Shown piece by piece: positions 1-8,200 of a stretch of DNA of 64,000 nt (position 1 is its first letter; each line of letters starts with the position of its first letter). This DNA comes from Gemmatimonas sp. GTDB taxonomy: Bacteria > Gemmatimonadota > Gemmatimonadetes > Gemmatimonadales > Gemmatimonadaceae. The stretch is taken from contig JAABRO010000011.1 of NCBI GenBank assembly GCA_011390885.1, positions 62,001 to 126,000 on the forward strand, read 5' to 3'. The translations under genes and the position numbers were made by a program. The notes under the pieces were generated by a model. It was not told where the DNA came from and ran no database searches. It saw only the letters and a program-made list of their open reading frames with translations.

Positions 1-145
1 GCACACCCGCCGCGTCGCAGGCGCAGTCGCCGCTCCCCACGCCGCCGCAGGAGCCGCGCAGGGTGCGCCCGGACATGATCACGCCCACCGCCATGATCCC
101 CATGACGACGGCAACGACCACAAAGCTCAGGATGGCGACGATCAT
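1..145 (-). CDS. nqrM: NqrM, Na+-NQR maturation protein (partial, C-terminus beyond window)
   Basis: Short membrane protein needed to assemble Na+-NQR, thought to help deliver iron to the NqrD/NqrE metal site. The visible 48 residues run from an ATG at 145 to the window edge. They show one N-terminal membrane segment (residues about 2-25) followed by the family signature G-S-C-G-G and then C-A-C, where the known proteins have further cysteines. It lies 12 bases after apbE as the last visible gene of the nqr operon, the usual position for this gene. The frame is too short to stand out by length; the identification rests on the motif, the membrane segment and the location. Confidence 0.85.
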   Translation of the reverse strand, partial: MIVAILSFVVVAVVMGIMAVGVIMSGRTLRGSCGGVGSGDCACDAAGV

Positions 146-157
146 GGGTGGCGCGCC

Positions 158-1237
158 TCAGCGAGGAGATGGCAGCAGGCTCGCGCGGAAACCGGGCGTG
201 AACCGTTCTTCAACCTGTCCCGACGCAGTCGCCACGAGCAAGCCCACCTCGAGGCCGTTCACCTGCGCCAGCGCCCAGGCGGAGTCGGGGCCGGCCACCA
301 TGAGCGCGGTGGCCCACGCGTCGGCGTCGGCACAGCGCTCGTGCAGCACGCTCGCGGCCAGCAGCATGTGCTGCACCGGACGCCCCGTCACGGGATCAAG
401 CGTGTGCGCATATCGTACCCCGTCGAGGTCCACGAAGTTACGATAGTTGCCGGACGAGGCGAGCGAGCGGTCGCTGAGCGCGATCGCGAAGCGCACGCGG
501 CGCGAATTCGGATCGGGGTCCTCGATCCCCACGCGGAACGGCTCGCCGCTCGCGTTCAGCCCGCGCGCGCGCATCTCGCCTCCGATCTCCACGAGGTGCG
601 ACGTCTCCCCCTGCGCCGAGAGCCAGTCGCTCACCACATCCACGGCGTACCCCTTGGCCACCGCCGACAGGTCCACGCGCACGCGCGCGTCGGCCTTGCG
701 CAGCGCAGTGCCCGCGAGCTCCAGCTTGTCGCTCCCCACGAAGACGCGCAGCGAGTCCACGAGCGCCTCCGGCAGCGCCGCCGCGGGTTCCGCGGCCGGC
801 CCGAAGCCCCACGCGTCCACGAGCGGGCCCACGGTCACGTCGAACCGCCCGCCAGACGCCGCGTGCACCTGCAGCGACAGGCGCACCACCTCGGCCAGCG
901 GTGCCGACAGCGGCACCGGCTCGAGCGAGACGCTCGTGTTGAAGCGCGACAACTCCGACTGCGGGTCGTATGTGGACATGCTCGCATTCACCGCCGCGAG
1001 CAGCGAGTCCACGCCGCGCTGCAGGACGGCAATGCGCGCCGCCTCCGCCGGCCCGCCGAGCAGCACGCGATAGGTCGTGCCCATCGTGGCGCCATCGAAC
1101 GCGGCGGGCGCGCCACGGGCCGCAGACGGGCGCAGGTACAGCCACGCGCTCGCGGCGAGCAGGATCGCGATGGCGATCCATCGCTGCCGCGAGCGCAGGA
1201 CGGTGGCGGCATCGCGCGCGGGCCCGTTGCTCACCAC
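158..1237 (-). CDS. apbE: FAD:protein FMN transferase (ApbE)
   Basis: Transfers FMN from FAD to a threonine of target proteins on the outer side of the membrane; here the obvious targets are NqrB and NqrC of the same operon. The 359-residue product has an N-terminal membrane anchor (about residues 20-38), then the family start G-A-T-M-G-T-T-Y, an F-D-V-T-V-G-P-L segment, a V-D-L-S-A-V-A-K-G-Y-A-V-D segment and the late A-D-A-W-A-T-A-L-M-V motif, all typical of ApbE. It starts 10 bases after the nqrF stop, so it is cotranscribed. No lipobox cysteine is seen at the anchor, so it is probably held by the membrane helix. Confidence 0.95.
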   Translation of the reverse strand: MVSNGPARDAATVLRSRQRWIAIAILLAASAWLYLRPSAARGAPAAFDGATMGTTYRVLLGGPAEAARIAVLQRGVDSLLAAVNASMSTYDPQSELSRFNTSVSLEPVPLSAPLAEVVRLSLQVHAASGGRFDVTVGPLVDAWGFGPAAEPAAALPEALVDSLRVFVGSDKLELAGTALRKADARVRVDLSAVAKGYAVDVVSDWLSAQGETSHLVEIGGEMRARGLNASGEPFRVGIEDPDPNSRRVRFAIALSDRSLASSGNYRNFVDLDGVRYAHTLDPVTGRPVQHMLLAASVLHERCADADAWATALMVAGPDSAWALAQVNGLEVGLLVATASGQVEERFTPGFRASLLPSPR

Positions 1238-1247
1238 GGCAGGGGCG

Positions 1248-2471
1248 TCAGCCGAAGTCGTCGAAGGCGATGTTCTCGCGCGGCACGCCGAGGCTGTCGA
1301 GCATCTGCATGCACGCCTTGAGCATCATCGGCGGGCCGCAGAGGTAGTACTCGATGTCCTCGGGTGCCGGATGCTTCGAGAGGTACTGCTCGTACAGCAC
1401 GTTGTGGATGAACCCCTTCGCCCCCGTCCAGTTGTCCTCGGGACGCGGCTCGGAGAGCGCGAGCGTCCAGGTGAAGTTGGGGTTCTCCTTCTGGATCGCG
1501 TCGAAGTCCTCCACGTAGAACGCCTCGCGCAGCGAGCGCGCGCCGTACCAGAAGGTGACCTTGCGATCCGTGTGCAGCCGACGGAACTGGTCGAAGATGT
1601 GCGAGCGCATGGGGGCCATGCCCGCGCCACCGCCAATGAAGCACATCTCGTTCTTCGTGGGCTTGGCGAAGAACTCGCCGTACGGCCCCGAGATCACGAC
1701 CTCGTCGCCCGGCTTGAGGTTGTAGATGTACGACGACATGAGGCCCGGCGGCAGCCCCTTCGTGCGCGGCGGCGGCGTCGCGATGCGCACGTTCAGCATG
1801 ATGATGTCCGACTCGTCCGGATAGTTCGCCATGCTGTACGCGCGCTGCACCGCCTCATCCGACCGCGAGACGAGCTCGAACAGGCCGAACGTCTCCCAGT
1901 CGTCGCGGTACTCGGCCGGCACGTCGAAGTCCGCGTAGCGCACCACGTGCGGCGGGCACTCGATCTGGATGTAGCCACCCGCGCGGAAGGGCACTTCCTC
2001 GCCCGCCGGCAACTCGAGCACCAGCTCCTTGATGAACGTGGCCACGTTCTCGTTCGAGCGCACCTTGCACGTCCAGCGGCGCACGCCGAAGACGTCCTCG
2101 TCGATGTGAATGGCCATGTCCTGCTTGACCTTCACCTGGCACGAGAGGCGCACCCCGTGCCGCGCCTCACCGCGGGACACATGTCCCGCCTCGGTGGGCA
2201 ACAGCGCCCCGCCGCCCTCGAGCACCTCCACCTTGCACACGCCGCAGGAGCCCTTGCCCCCGCACGCGGACGGAATGAAGATCTGCTGGTTCGCGAGCGT
2301 GTTGAGCAGCGTGGAGCCGCTCGGCACGTGCAGTGCCTTGGCGGGGTCGCCGTTGATCTGGATGGTCACCTCGCCGCTGGACACGAGCTTGGCGCGCGCC
2401 ACCATGAGCAGGGTGACGAGTGCGAGCACCAGCAGGAGGAACGTGCCGAGACCGGCCACGATCGTGAGCAT
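1248..2471 (-). CDS. nqrF: Na+-translocating NADH:quinone reductase subunit F
   Basis: NADH-oxidising entry subunit of Na+-NQR, carrying FAD and a 2Fe-2S cluster. The 407-residue product has one N-terminal membrane helix, then a ferredoxin domain with cysteines at 70, 76, 79 and 111, the same numbers as in the Vibrio enzyme. Next come the FAD-binding R-A-Y-S-M-A-N-Y motif and a ferredoxin-reductase NADH domain ([10 protein letters not shown], and a C-terminal Y-L-C-G-P-P-M-M). Length and ligands are intact. It starts 12 bases after nqrE stops, and apbE follows 10 bases downstream. Confidence 0.98.
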   Translation of the reverse strand: MLTIVAGLGTFLLLVLALVTLLMVARAKLVSSGEVTIQINGDPAKALHVPSGSTLLNTLANQQIFIPSACGGKGSCGVCKVEVLEGGGALLPTEAGHVSRGEARHGVRLSCQVKVKQDMAIHIDEDVFGVRRWTCKVRSNENVATFIKELVLELPAGEEVPFRAGGYIQIECPPHVVRYADFDVPAEYRDDWETFGLFELVSRSDEAVQRAYSMANYPDESDIIMLNVRIATPPPRTKGLPPGLMSSYIYNLKPGDEVVISGPYGEFFAKPTKNEMCFIGGGAGMAPMRSHIFDQFRRLHTDRKVTFWYGARSLREAFYVEDFDAIQKENPNFTWTLALSEPRPEDNWTGAKGFIHNVLYEQYLSKHPAPEDIEYYLCGPPMMLKACMQMLDSLGVPRENIAFDDFG

Positions 2472-2483
2472 GTGGTCAGGTCC

Positions 2484-3101
2484 TCAGAGTTGAATGCCGG
2501 CGAACGCCATGAAGCAGATCGCGAGCAGCCCGGTCACCATGAAGGTGAGTCCGAGGCCGCGCAGCGCTGCCGGCGGGTTCGCGTAGCGGAGCTTCTCGCG
2601 CACCGACGCCAGCGCCACCACGGCGAGCAGCCAGCCGATGCCGGACCCCACGCCGAACACCACGCTCTCGCCGAAGCCGTAGTCGCGCTCGGCCATGAAC
2701 AGGCTGCCACCCAGGATCGCGCAGTTCACCGCGATGAGCGGCAGGAACACACCCAGCGCGGCGTACAGCGCCGGCGCGTAGCGGTCGATCACCATTTCCA
2801 CCACCTGCACGAGCGCCGCAATGGTGCCGATGAAGGTGAGGAACACCAGGAACGACAGGTCGACCGTCGCGAGCGACGGGTGCAGCCAGGCGAGCCCGCC
2901 CTCGTTGAGCACACGCTGCAGCAGCAGCTGGTTCACCGGCACGGTGATCGCGAGCACGAACGTGACCGCGACGCCAAGGCCGATGGCCGTCTTCACCTTC
3001 TTGGAGACGGCGAGGAACGAGCACATGCCGAGGAAGAACGCGAGCGCCATGTTCTCCACGAACACGGCCTTCACGAAGAGACTGAGATAGTGACTGGCCA
3101 T
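2484..3101 (-). CDS. nqrE: Na+-translocating NADH:quinone reductase subunit E
   Basis: Integral membrane subunit that, with NqrD, forms the membrane core and holds an Fe centre between their symmetric half-helices. The 205-residue product begins with the typical [12 protein letters not shown] and is almost wholly hydrophobic with about six membrane helices. The cysteine near the start (L-G-M-C-S-F-L-A) and the one in the later half (N-C-A-I-L-G-G) are the metal-ligand candidates. It sits 7 bases after nqrD. Its length matches the family. Confidence 0.97.
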   Translation of the reverse strand: MASHYLSLFVKAVFVENMALAFFLGMCSFLAVSKKVKTAIGLGVAVTFVLAITVPVNQLLLQRVLNEGGLAWLHPSLATVDLSFLVFLTFIGTIAALVQVVEMVIDRYAPALYAALGVFLPLIAVNCAILGGSLFMAERDYGFGESVVFGVGSGIGWLLAVVALASVREKLRYANPPAALRGLGLTFMVTGLLAICFMAFAGIQL

Positions 3102-3108
3102 GCGTGCC

Positions 3109-3816
3109 TCAGGCCGCCTTCGGTGGGGCGCTCGCCGTCGGCGCGCTCGGCAGCGGCTCCAGCTCGGCGTGCTCGATCTCGACCACCGGCTCGATCTCGT
3201 TCTGCGCCGGCTTCCAGGTGCGGAGCGCCCAGATGAGGCCGCCGATCAGGAAGAACGCCGCCGGCGAGAGCACCATGAGGCCGTTGGGCGTGTACCAGCC
3301 GCCGTCGGTGACGAGCGGCAGGAGGCGCACGCCGAACAGCGAGCCGGAGCCGAACAGCTCACGGCAGGCCGCCACGAAGAGCAGCACGATGCTGTAGCCG
3401 GCCCCGTTGCCGATCGCGTCGAAGAAGCTCGCCTTGGGGCCGTTCTGCATCGCGAAGCCTTCCGCGCGCCCCATGATGATGCAGTTCGTGATGATGAGCC
3501 CCACGAACACCGACAGCTGGCGCGACACGCCGTAGGCGTACGCCTTGAGCAGCTGGTCGGTGATGATCACCAGCGACGAGATGATCGTCAGCTGCACGAT
3601 GATGCGGATGCTCGACGGGATCCAGTTGCGGATCAGGCTGATGCTCACGTTGCTCGCCACCAGCACGCCAGTGACCGCGAGACACATGACCAGCGACGGC
3701 TCGAGCAGCGTGGTGACGGCAAGCGCCGAGCAGATGCCGAGCACCTGCTTGGCGATCGGGTTGTCGTCCACGAGGGGATCGAGCAGTGCGGCGCGCGATT
3801 GCTTGTCCAGCATCAC
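3109..3816 (-). CDS. nqrD: Na+-translocating NADH:quinone reductase subunit D
   Basis: Membrane subunit homologous to NqrE and partner in the NqrD/E core. The 235-residue protein opens with a short cytoplasmic segment ([16 protein letters not shown]) and then about six helices. It has the two paired cysteines expected for the shared Fe site (one early, one in T-N-C-I-I-M-G-R). The C-terminal tail, about 35 residues, is rich in Pro, Ala and Glu and longer than in the proteobacterial proteins. It follows nqrC after 43 bases, the widest gap in the operon. Confidence 0.97.
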   Translation of the reverse strand: MMLDKQSRAALLDPLVDDNPIAKQVLGICSALAVTTLLEPSLVMCLAVTGVLVASNVSISLIRNWIPSSIRIIVQLTIISSLVIITDQLLKAYAYGVSRQLSVFVGLIITNCIIMGRAEGFAMQNGPKASFFDAIGNGAGYSIVLLFVAACRELFGSGSLFGVRLLPLVTDGGWYTPNGLMVLSPAAFFLIGGLIWALRTWKPAQNEIEPVVEIEHAELEPLPSAPTASAPPKAA

Positions 3817-3859
3817 GTTCCTCCCTGGCGCGGCTGCGCGCCGGATCGTGGGGGTCGCA

Positions 3860-4675
3860 TCATGGAGTCCCGGTGGTCGCGGTGACGCTCGCGCGTCCTT
3901 CGCGCACGCGGTCGAGGTAGGGGCCGAAGGCGTCCGGCCCCAGCCAGAAGTCGAGCGTGGCGGTCACACCACGGCTGGTGATCGTGGCGCCCGAGAGGCC
4001 GTCCACGCGATACGGGTCATCGGCAGCCGGTCCGGCCGCCCCCTTGATCACTTCCAGCGCGACGGTCCCGTCATCCCCGAAGGCGCGGCGTCCGACCCAG
4101 CGCGCCTGCCAGCGCGGATTCTCGATCTCGCCGCCAAGGCCGGCGGTCTCGCCGTGCTCGTAGAAGGTGATGCCGCCCACCGTGCGGGCGTCCGCGCCGA
4201 GGGCGAGATAGCCGTACATCGTGGACCACAGCCCATAGCCCTGGATGGGCAGGATCACGCTCTGCAGCGCGCCGTCACGCATCACTTCGTACACCACGGC
4301 CACGTGCGGCACGCGCAGCACGCGTGCCGCGTTCTCCGGCGCCGGCGCGCTGAGCGCCGGATCACGCGCCGCGCGGCGCTGATCGTAGGCCTTGGTGTCG
4401 ATGGTGTCCACCGTCTCGCCAGTGCGCAGGTCGATCGCGCGCGCCACCACCGAGGCGTCGAAGCGCGCTTCGAGTTCCGCCGCTTCGAGCGATTCGTCGC
4501 GCTCCATCAGCCCCGAGACCACGAGCACCTTCTCCATGCGATCGAGCCGCGCGTTGAGCTCCTGCTTCGGACGCAGCGCCACCGCTGCACCGGCGATCGG
4601 CAGGGCGCACACGATGCACACGAGCGCGGCGAAGCCGATCGTGTAGGCCGTGGAATCGCGCTTGAACTCAGCCAT
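3860..4675 (-). CDS. nqrC: Na+-translocating NADH:quinone reductase subunit C
   Basis: Membrane-anchored subunit with a covalently bound FMN on the outer side. The 271-residue product has one N-terminal helix (about residues 13-32) and an FMN-binding domain. The flavinylation signature D-G-L-S-G-A-T places the attachment threonine at residue 231, followed by I-T-S-R. This matches the D-g-x-(s/t)-G-A-T site recognised by ApbE, whose gene is in the same operon. The first 8 bases overlap the end of nqrB, which points to coupled translation. Confidence 0.97.
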   Translation of the reverse strand: MAEFKRDSTAYTIGFAALVCIVCALPIAGAAVALRPKQELNARLDRMEKVLVVSGLMERDESLEAAELEARFDASVVARAIDLRTGETVDTIDTKAYDQRRAARDPALSAPAPENAARVLRVPHVAVVYEVMRDGALQSVILPIQGYGLWSTMYGYLALGADARTVGGITFYEHGETAGLGGEIENPRWQARWVGRRAFGDDGTVALEVIKGAAGPAADDPYRVDGLSGATITSRGVTATLDFWLGPDAFGPYLDRVREGRASVTATTGTP

Positions 4676-5873
4676 GGCGCGCCGCCCTCCGCTTCACGTT
4701 CGCCTGCACGACCGCGTGGTCGATGAGCGGCGCGAACATGTTCATGAACAGGATCGCGAGCATCATGCCTTCGGGATACGCGGGGTTCACGGTGCGGATG
4801 AGCACGCACAGCAATCCGATTCCCGCGCCGTACCACAGCTTGCCGGTCGACGTGAACGCAGACGAGACCGGATCCGTGGCCATGAACACCGTGCCGAACG
4901 CCCAGCCGCCGAGCAGCAGGTGCCAGTGCGGCGGCAGCGACAGCATGGGGTTGGTGTCCGAGCCAATCGCATTGAGCGCCGCCGCCGTGGCGAGCGTGCC
5001 CACCGTGACGCCAAGCATCGTCTGCCAGGCCGCGACGCGCGTGATGAGGAGGAACGCTCCGCCGATCAGCACGGCGATCACCGAGGTCTCACCCATGGAG
5101 CCGGGAATGAGCCCCAGGAACGCGTCCATGGCCGTGAATCCCTCGAGGTGACCGGCGCCTTCGGCATACGACGCCAACCAGGTCGCACCCGAGCGCCCGT
5201 CGGCCGGCGTGGCCGCCACCCACACTTCACCCGAGAGCGAGGCGGGATAGGCGAAGAAGAGGAAGGCGCGGGCCGTGAGCGCCGGATTGAGGAAGTTCAT
5301 CCCCGTGCCGCCGAAGATCTCCTTGCCGATCACCACGCCGAACGCCACGCCGATCGCCAGCTGCCAGAGCGGCACCGCCGGCGGCATGATGAGCGGAATG
5401 AGCATGCCCGTGACGAGGAAGCCCTCGTTCACCGGATGTCCGCGCACCGTGGAGAAGAGCATCTCGAAGTTGCCGCCCACGAACAGCGTGACCAGCAGCA
5501 CCGGCAGGAAGTAGAGCGCCCCGTGCACCATCGAGCCAAGCACCGAGTTCGTGGCCAGCGGCAGCCCCGTCATGCCGTATACCACCGACTGCCAGTTGTC
5601 GAGCAGCGTGCCACCCTGCTCCACCACGCGGTGGATCTGGTAGCCCGTGTTGAACATCGCCATGAGGATGCACGGCACGAGCGCAAAGACCACCATCACC
5701 ATGAGGCGCTTGGTGTCGAGCACGTCGCGCACGTGCGGCCCGCCGTGCGTGCGCTCCGACGGCGTGAACAGGAACGTGTCCAGCGCTTCGTAGCCGGCGT
5801 AGAACTTCTCGAAGCGCCCGCCGGGCCGGACGTGCGGCTCGATCTTGTCGAGCAGATCGCGCAAGGGCTTCAC
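4668..5873 (-). CDS. nqrB: Na+-translocating NADH:quinone reductase subunit B
   Basis: Largest membrane subunit, carrying riboflavin and a covalent FMN and forming part of the sodium path. The 401-residue product starts at a GTG directly next to the nqrA stop codon. It contains about ten hydrophobic segments and the signature D-G-R-S-G-A-T with the FMN-attachment threonine at 231 (236 in Vibrio). The family stretches G-R-F-E-K-F-Y near the start and F-M-A-T-D-P-V-S-S-A late in the protein are present. It ends 8 bases inside nqrC. Confidence 0.98.
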   Translation of the reverse strand: MKPLRDLLDKIEPHVRPGGRFEKFYAGYEALDTFLFTPSERTHGGPHVRDVLDTKRLMVMVVFALVPCILMAMFNTGYQIHRVVEQGGTLLDNWQSVVYGMTGLPLATNSVLGSMVHGALYFLPVLLVTLFVGGNFEMLFSTVRGHPVNEGFLVTGMLIPLIMPPAVPLWQLAIGVAFGVVIGKEIFGGTGMNFLNPALTARAFLFFAYPASLSGEVWVAATPADGRSGATWLASYAEGAGHLEGFTAMDAFLGLIPGSMGETSVIAVLIGGAFLLITRVAAWQTMLGVTVGTLATAAALNAIGSDTNPMLSLPPHWHLLLGGWAFGTVFMATDPVSSAFTSTGKLWYGAGIGLLCVLIRTVNPAYPEGMMLAILFMNMFAPLIDHAVVQANVKRRAARHG

Positions 5874-7238
5874 TCAGGCCTCCGCCGCGATGGATTCGAG
5901 CAGCCGCCGCAGCGCGCTGCCGTAGTCGGCCTTGCCGGGGCACACATAGCTGCACAGCGCCACATCGTCCTCGTCGAGTTCGAGCACGCCGAGTTCCTCG
6001 GCCCACTCCATGTCGCCGAGCGCGATCGCGCGCAGCAGGTGCGTGGCCATGAGGTCCATGGGCATGACGCGCTCGTAGGCACCGATCGGCACCATGGCGC
6101 GCGGCCCGCCGTGCAGGCGCGTGTCGAAGCCCGCCGAGGCACCGCCGCCGGCGTACACCGGCATGGCCGAGAACCGCGGTGCGCGCAGGCCGAGCCAGCC
6201 CAGGAACTCGCGCTTGCGCACCTCGGGCACCGCGCTCACCTGCTGATGGAAACGGCCGAGGAAGGAGAACACCGGATCCGTGGCCTGGCGGCCGGTGAGC
6301 ACCGACCCGCTGATGATGCGCGGCGCGAGCTGGTCCGCCGGCGTGGGGGCGAGTTCGTCGCGCGTGAGTTCGGCGATGCTGGCCCCGAGGCGCGTGCGCA
6401 CGAGGCGCGGCTCACGGAACGGCGGACCGCCCAGCGCGACCACCTGCGTCGGATCGAGCCGGCCGTGCTGCACGAGGTGACCAATGCGGATCACATCCTG
6501 CGCACCGATGTGCCACGCCACGCGCGTGCGCGAGACGGGCGAGAGCACGTGCATATGGTAGCCCACCGTGCCCGCCGGATGCTTGCCGGCGAAGTCCGCC
6601 AGCTGCACACCCTTCACGCCATCGCCAGCCGTGGAGCCGGCGGCGCGGCACACGAACAGCTTCGCGTCGGTGAGGGTGCGCAGCGCCTCGAGCCCACGCT
6701 CGAAGTCGGCACGACGCTCGGCAATGATCACGTCGACCGATGGCGCGAGCGGGTTCGTGTCCATGGCGGTCACGAAGAGCGCCTGCGGCTCCGCATCGGG
6801 CGCGGGCACGTGGCTGAACGGACGCGTGCGGAACGCGACCCAGAGCCCCGATTCGAGCAACAGCGCGCGCAAGGCGGCGCGGTCGCTGGCCACGCGAGGC
6901 GTGAAGGACGCGAAGGGCGTCGCGGTGCGCTCGTCGGCCGACGCGTCGAGCGTGACGACCACGCTCTGGATCACGCGGCGTTCACCGCGATGAATCGCGC
7001 TGACCACGCCGCTGGCGGGCGAGACGACCGTGATCGCCTCGTGCGTACGGTCCTGCCACAGGGGCTGCCCGATCGTGACCGCATCGCCCACCTGCACGCG
7101 CAAGCGCGGCTTGGTGCCGAAGTGATCGGACGGAAGAACCGCGACTTGGGAGACAGGGCGCGACGCCGAGATGACCTGCGCCGGAGCGCCGCCTATCGGA
7201 AGGTCGAGCCCGCGGGTTACCCGGTGCGGGGCTGGCAT
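5874..7238 (-). CDS. nqrA: Na+-translocating NADH:quinone reductase subunit A
   Basis: Peripheral, cofactor-free subunit of the Na+ pump, implicated in ubiquinone binding. The 454-residue product starts with an RnfC-like barrel-sandwich region (R-G-L-D-L-P-I-G-G-A-P, then G-T-K-P-R-L-R-V-Q-V-G-D-A-V). It carries the N-P-L-A-P-S segment and ends with the C-terminal region containing Y-V-C-P-G-K. It has no membrane helix. It is the first gene of the operon; its stop codon touches the nqrB start. No strong Shine-Dalgarno sequence precedes the ATG. Confidence 0.98.
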   Translation of the reverse strand: MPAPHRVTRGLDLPIGGAPAQVISASRPVSQVAVLPSDHFGTKPRLRVQVGDAVTIGQPLWQDRTHEAITVVSPASGVVSAIHRGERRVIQSVVVTLDASADERTATPFASFTPRVASDRAALRALLLESGLWVAFRTRPFSHVPAPDAEPQALFVTAMDTNPLAPSVDVIIAERRADFERGLEALRTLTDAKLFVCRAAGSTAGDGVKGVQLADFAGKHPAGTVGYHMHVLSPVSRTRVAWHIGAQDVIRIGHLVQHGRLDPTQVVALGGPPFREPRLVRTRLGASIAELTRDELAPTPADQLAPRIISGSVLTGRQATDPVFSFLGRFHQQVSAVPEVRKREFLGWLGLRAPRFSAMPVYAGGGASAGFDTRLHGGPRAMVPIGAYERVMPMDLMATHLLRAIALGDMEWAEELGVLELDEDDVALCSYVCPGKADYGSALRRLLESIAAEA

Positions 7239-7358
7239 GGAAGAAGCGGGGGAGTGTCGCGGCGCACCACCATCAGTGGCCGCAACGGCAACCTATGTGC
7301 GTGCACAGCTTTTCGCACCACCCCGCACCGTCCCCCCCGCAGGGTGCCCGGCACGGCC

Positions 7359-7403
7359 GTTCGGCAACGCCGAACCGACCGCGTCGGACGCCGTACCTAT
7401 TTA
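7359..7403 (-). promoter_or_regulatory. Candidate nqr operon promoter and leader hairpin
   Basis: The 167 bases between the DUF2911 stop and nqrA contain a small AT-rich island (minus-strand TAAATAGG, 7398-7403 for the TAAATA part) that may be a -10 element. It lies immediately after the DUF2911 stop codon. Downstream is a perfect 7-bp hairpin, GTTCGGC-AAC-GCCGAAC on the plus strand (7359-7375), inside the predicted leader. There is no U-run after the hairpin on the minus strand, so it does not look like a simple terminator. No convincing -35 was found. Confidence 0.3.
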
Positions 7404-7405
7404 TG

Positions 7406-7948
7406 TCACGGCGCCACGGTAAACGTGGCCGCCGCCTTGGTCCGGTCCCAGCGGACCGCGAGTTCGCCGCCGTTGCCGGCCGCCGTCACCGTGATCTGCA
7501 TCTGCTCCACGACGGCCGGCGTCTGCGTGACGGTGAGCGGAATGCGCGCCAGGTCCTGCTTCTGGTCGTACTCGGTGCCCCACTGCCCCACCTGCTTGTT
7601 CACGATCAGCATCCACGTGCCGTCCTTGGCCGGGAGCGTGTACAGCGTGTAGCGGCCAGCCGGCACGGTCGTGGCGCCGAACTTGATCGCCTTGGAGGTG
7701 GTGAAGTGCGTGGCCTCGTTGGCGCCGGTGCGCCAGACGGTGCCGAAGGGCACGAGCGCGCCGAAGATTTCGCGGCCGCGCTTGGACGGGCGGCCGTAGT
7801 CCACCTTGAGGCTCGCGCCGCCGATGGAGGCGACCACGGAGTCGCGCGGCGAGGCGGGCGCCCGCTGTGCGGACGCGGAGTCGATGGGAGCGGTGAGCGC
7901 GGCAAGCGCGAGCGCGGCCGCAGCCGGCAGGTGGCGAACGAAGGACAT
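7406..7948 (-). CDS. DUF2911 family exported protein
   Basis: A 180-residue secreted protein of unknown function. It has a signal peptide (hydrophobic residues 8-20, likely cut after S-A-S-A-Q) and a DUF2911 domain. The family core is clear: V-D-Y-G-R-P-S-K-R-G-R-E-I-F-G, then V-P-F-G-T-V-W-R-T-G-A-N-E-A-T, then P-A-G-R-Y-T-L-Y. It is on the same strand as nqrA but ends 167 bases upstream of it, with a possible new promoter between. The 141 bases on its other side are shared with the divergent symporter genes. Confidence 0.9.
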   Translation of the reverse strand: MSFVRHLPAAAALALAALTAPIDSASAQRAPASPRDSVVASIGGASLKVDYGRPSKRGREIFGALVPFGTVWRTGANEATHFTTSKAIKFGATTVPAGRYTLYTLPAKDGTWMLIVNKQVGQWGTEYDQKQDLARIPLTVTQTPAVVEQMQITVTAAGNGGELAVRWDRTKAAATFTVAP

Positions 7949-8054
7949 GGTCGTGGGTGCGGGCAGAAGGTGAGGGGTCGACGCACGCGAGGCCGACCGC
8001 TGCTACAAGAACCCCGAACCCCACGCGCAGGTTCACACCGGGCCCGACACCAGC

Positions 8055-8083
8055 GGGACAGCGGGCGACCCGAGGGGTAGATT
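8055..8083 (+). promoter_or_regulatory. Candidate promoter for the symporter pair (leaderless)
   Basis: GGGACA (8055-8060), a 17-base spacer and TAGATT (8078-8083) form a sigma-70-like pair. The -10 box ends exactly 6 bases before the ATG of the 34-residue gene at 8090, so transcription would begin at the start codon. No Shine-Dalgarno sequence is seen, which fits a leaderless message. Confidence 0.45.
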
Positions 8084-8089
8084 GCGCCC

Positions 8090-8194
8090 ATGTCCCAACC
8101 CTCCCGCTTCCGCCGCACGCTCGTGCAGGTGATGACGATGCAGGTGGTCGCCCTGGTGGCGCTCTGGCTGCTCCAGGCCCGCTACGCGAGCTGA
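8090..8194 (+). CDS. 34-residue membrane peptide, likely symporter accessory subunit
   Basis: Tiny gene encoding a basic N-terminus (M-S-Q-P-S-R-F-R-R-T) followed by one membrane helix (about residues 12-29) and a short tail ending A-R-Y-A-S. It lies 6 bases upstream of the sodium:solute symporter on the same strand, so the two are surely cotranscribed. Small single-helix partners encoded directly before symporters of this class are known in other bacteria; that this peptide acts in the same way is inferred from position, size and topology. It is too short for most gene finders. Confidence 0.6.
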   Translation: MSQPSRFRRTLVQVMTMQVVALVALWLLQARYAS

Positions 8195-8200
8195 CCCCGC

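Noticed and set aside
4650..7652. 1000-codon plus-strand frame opposite nqrC, nqrB and nqrA
   Set aside because: Antisense to three certain genes, low-complexity Arg/His composition, no start signal.
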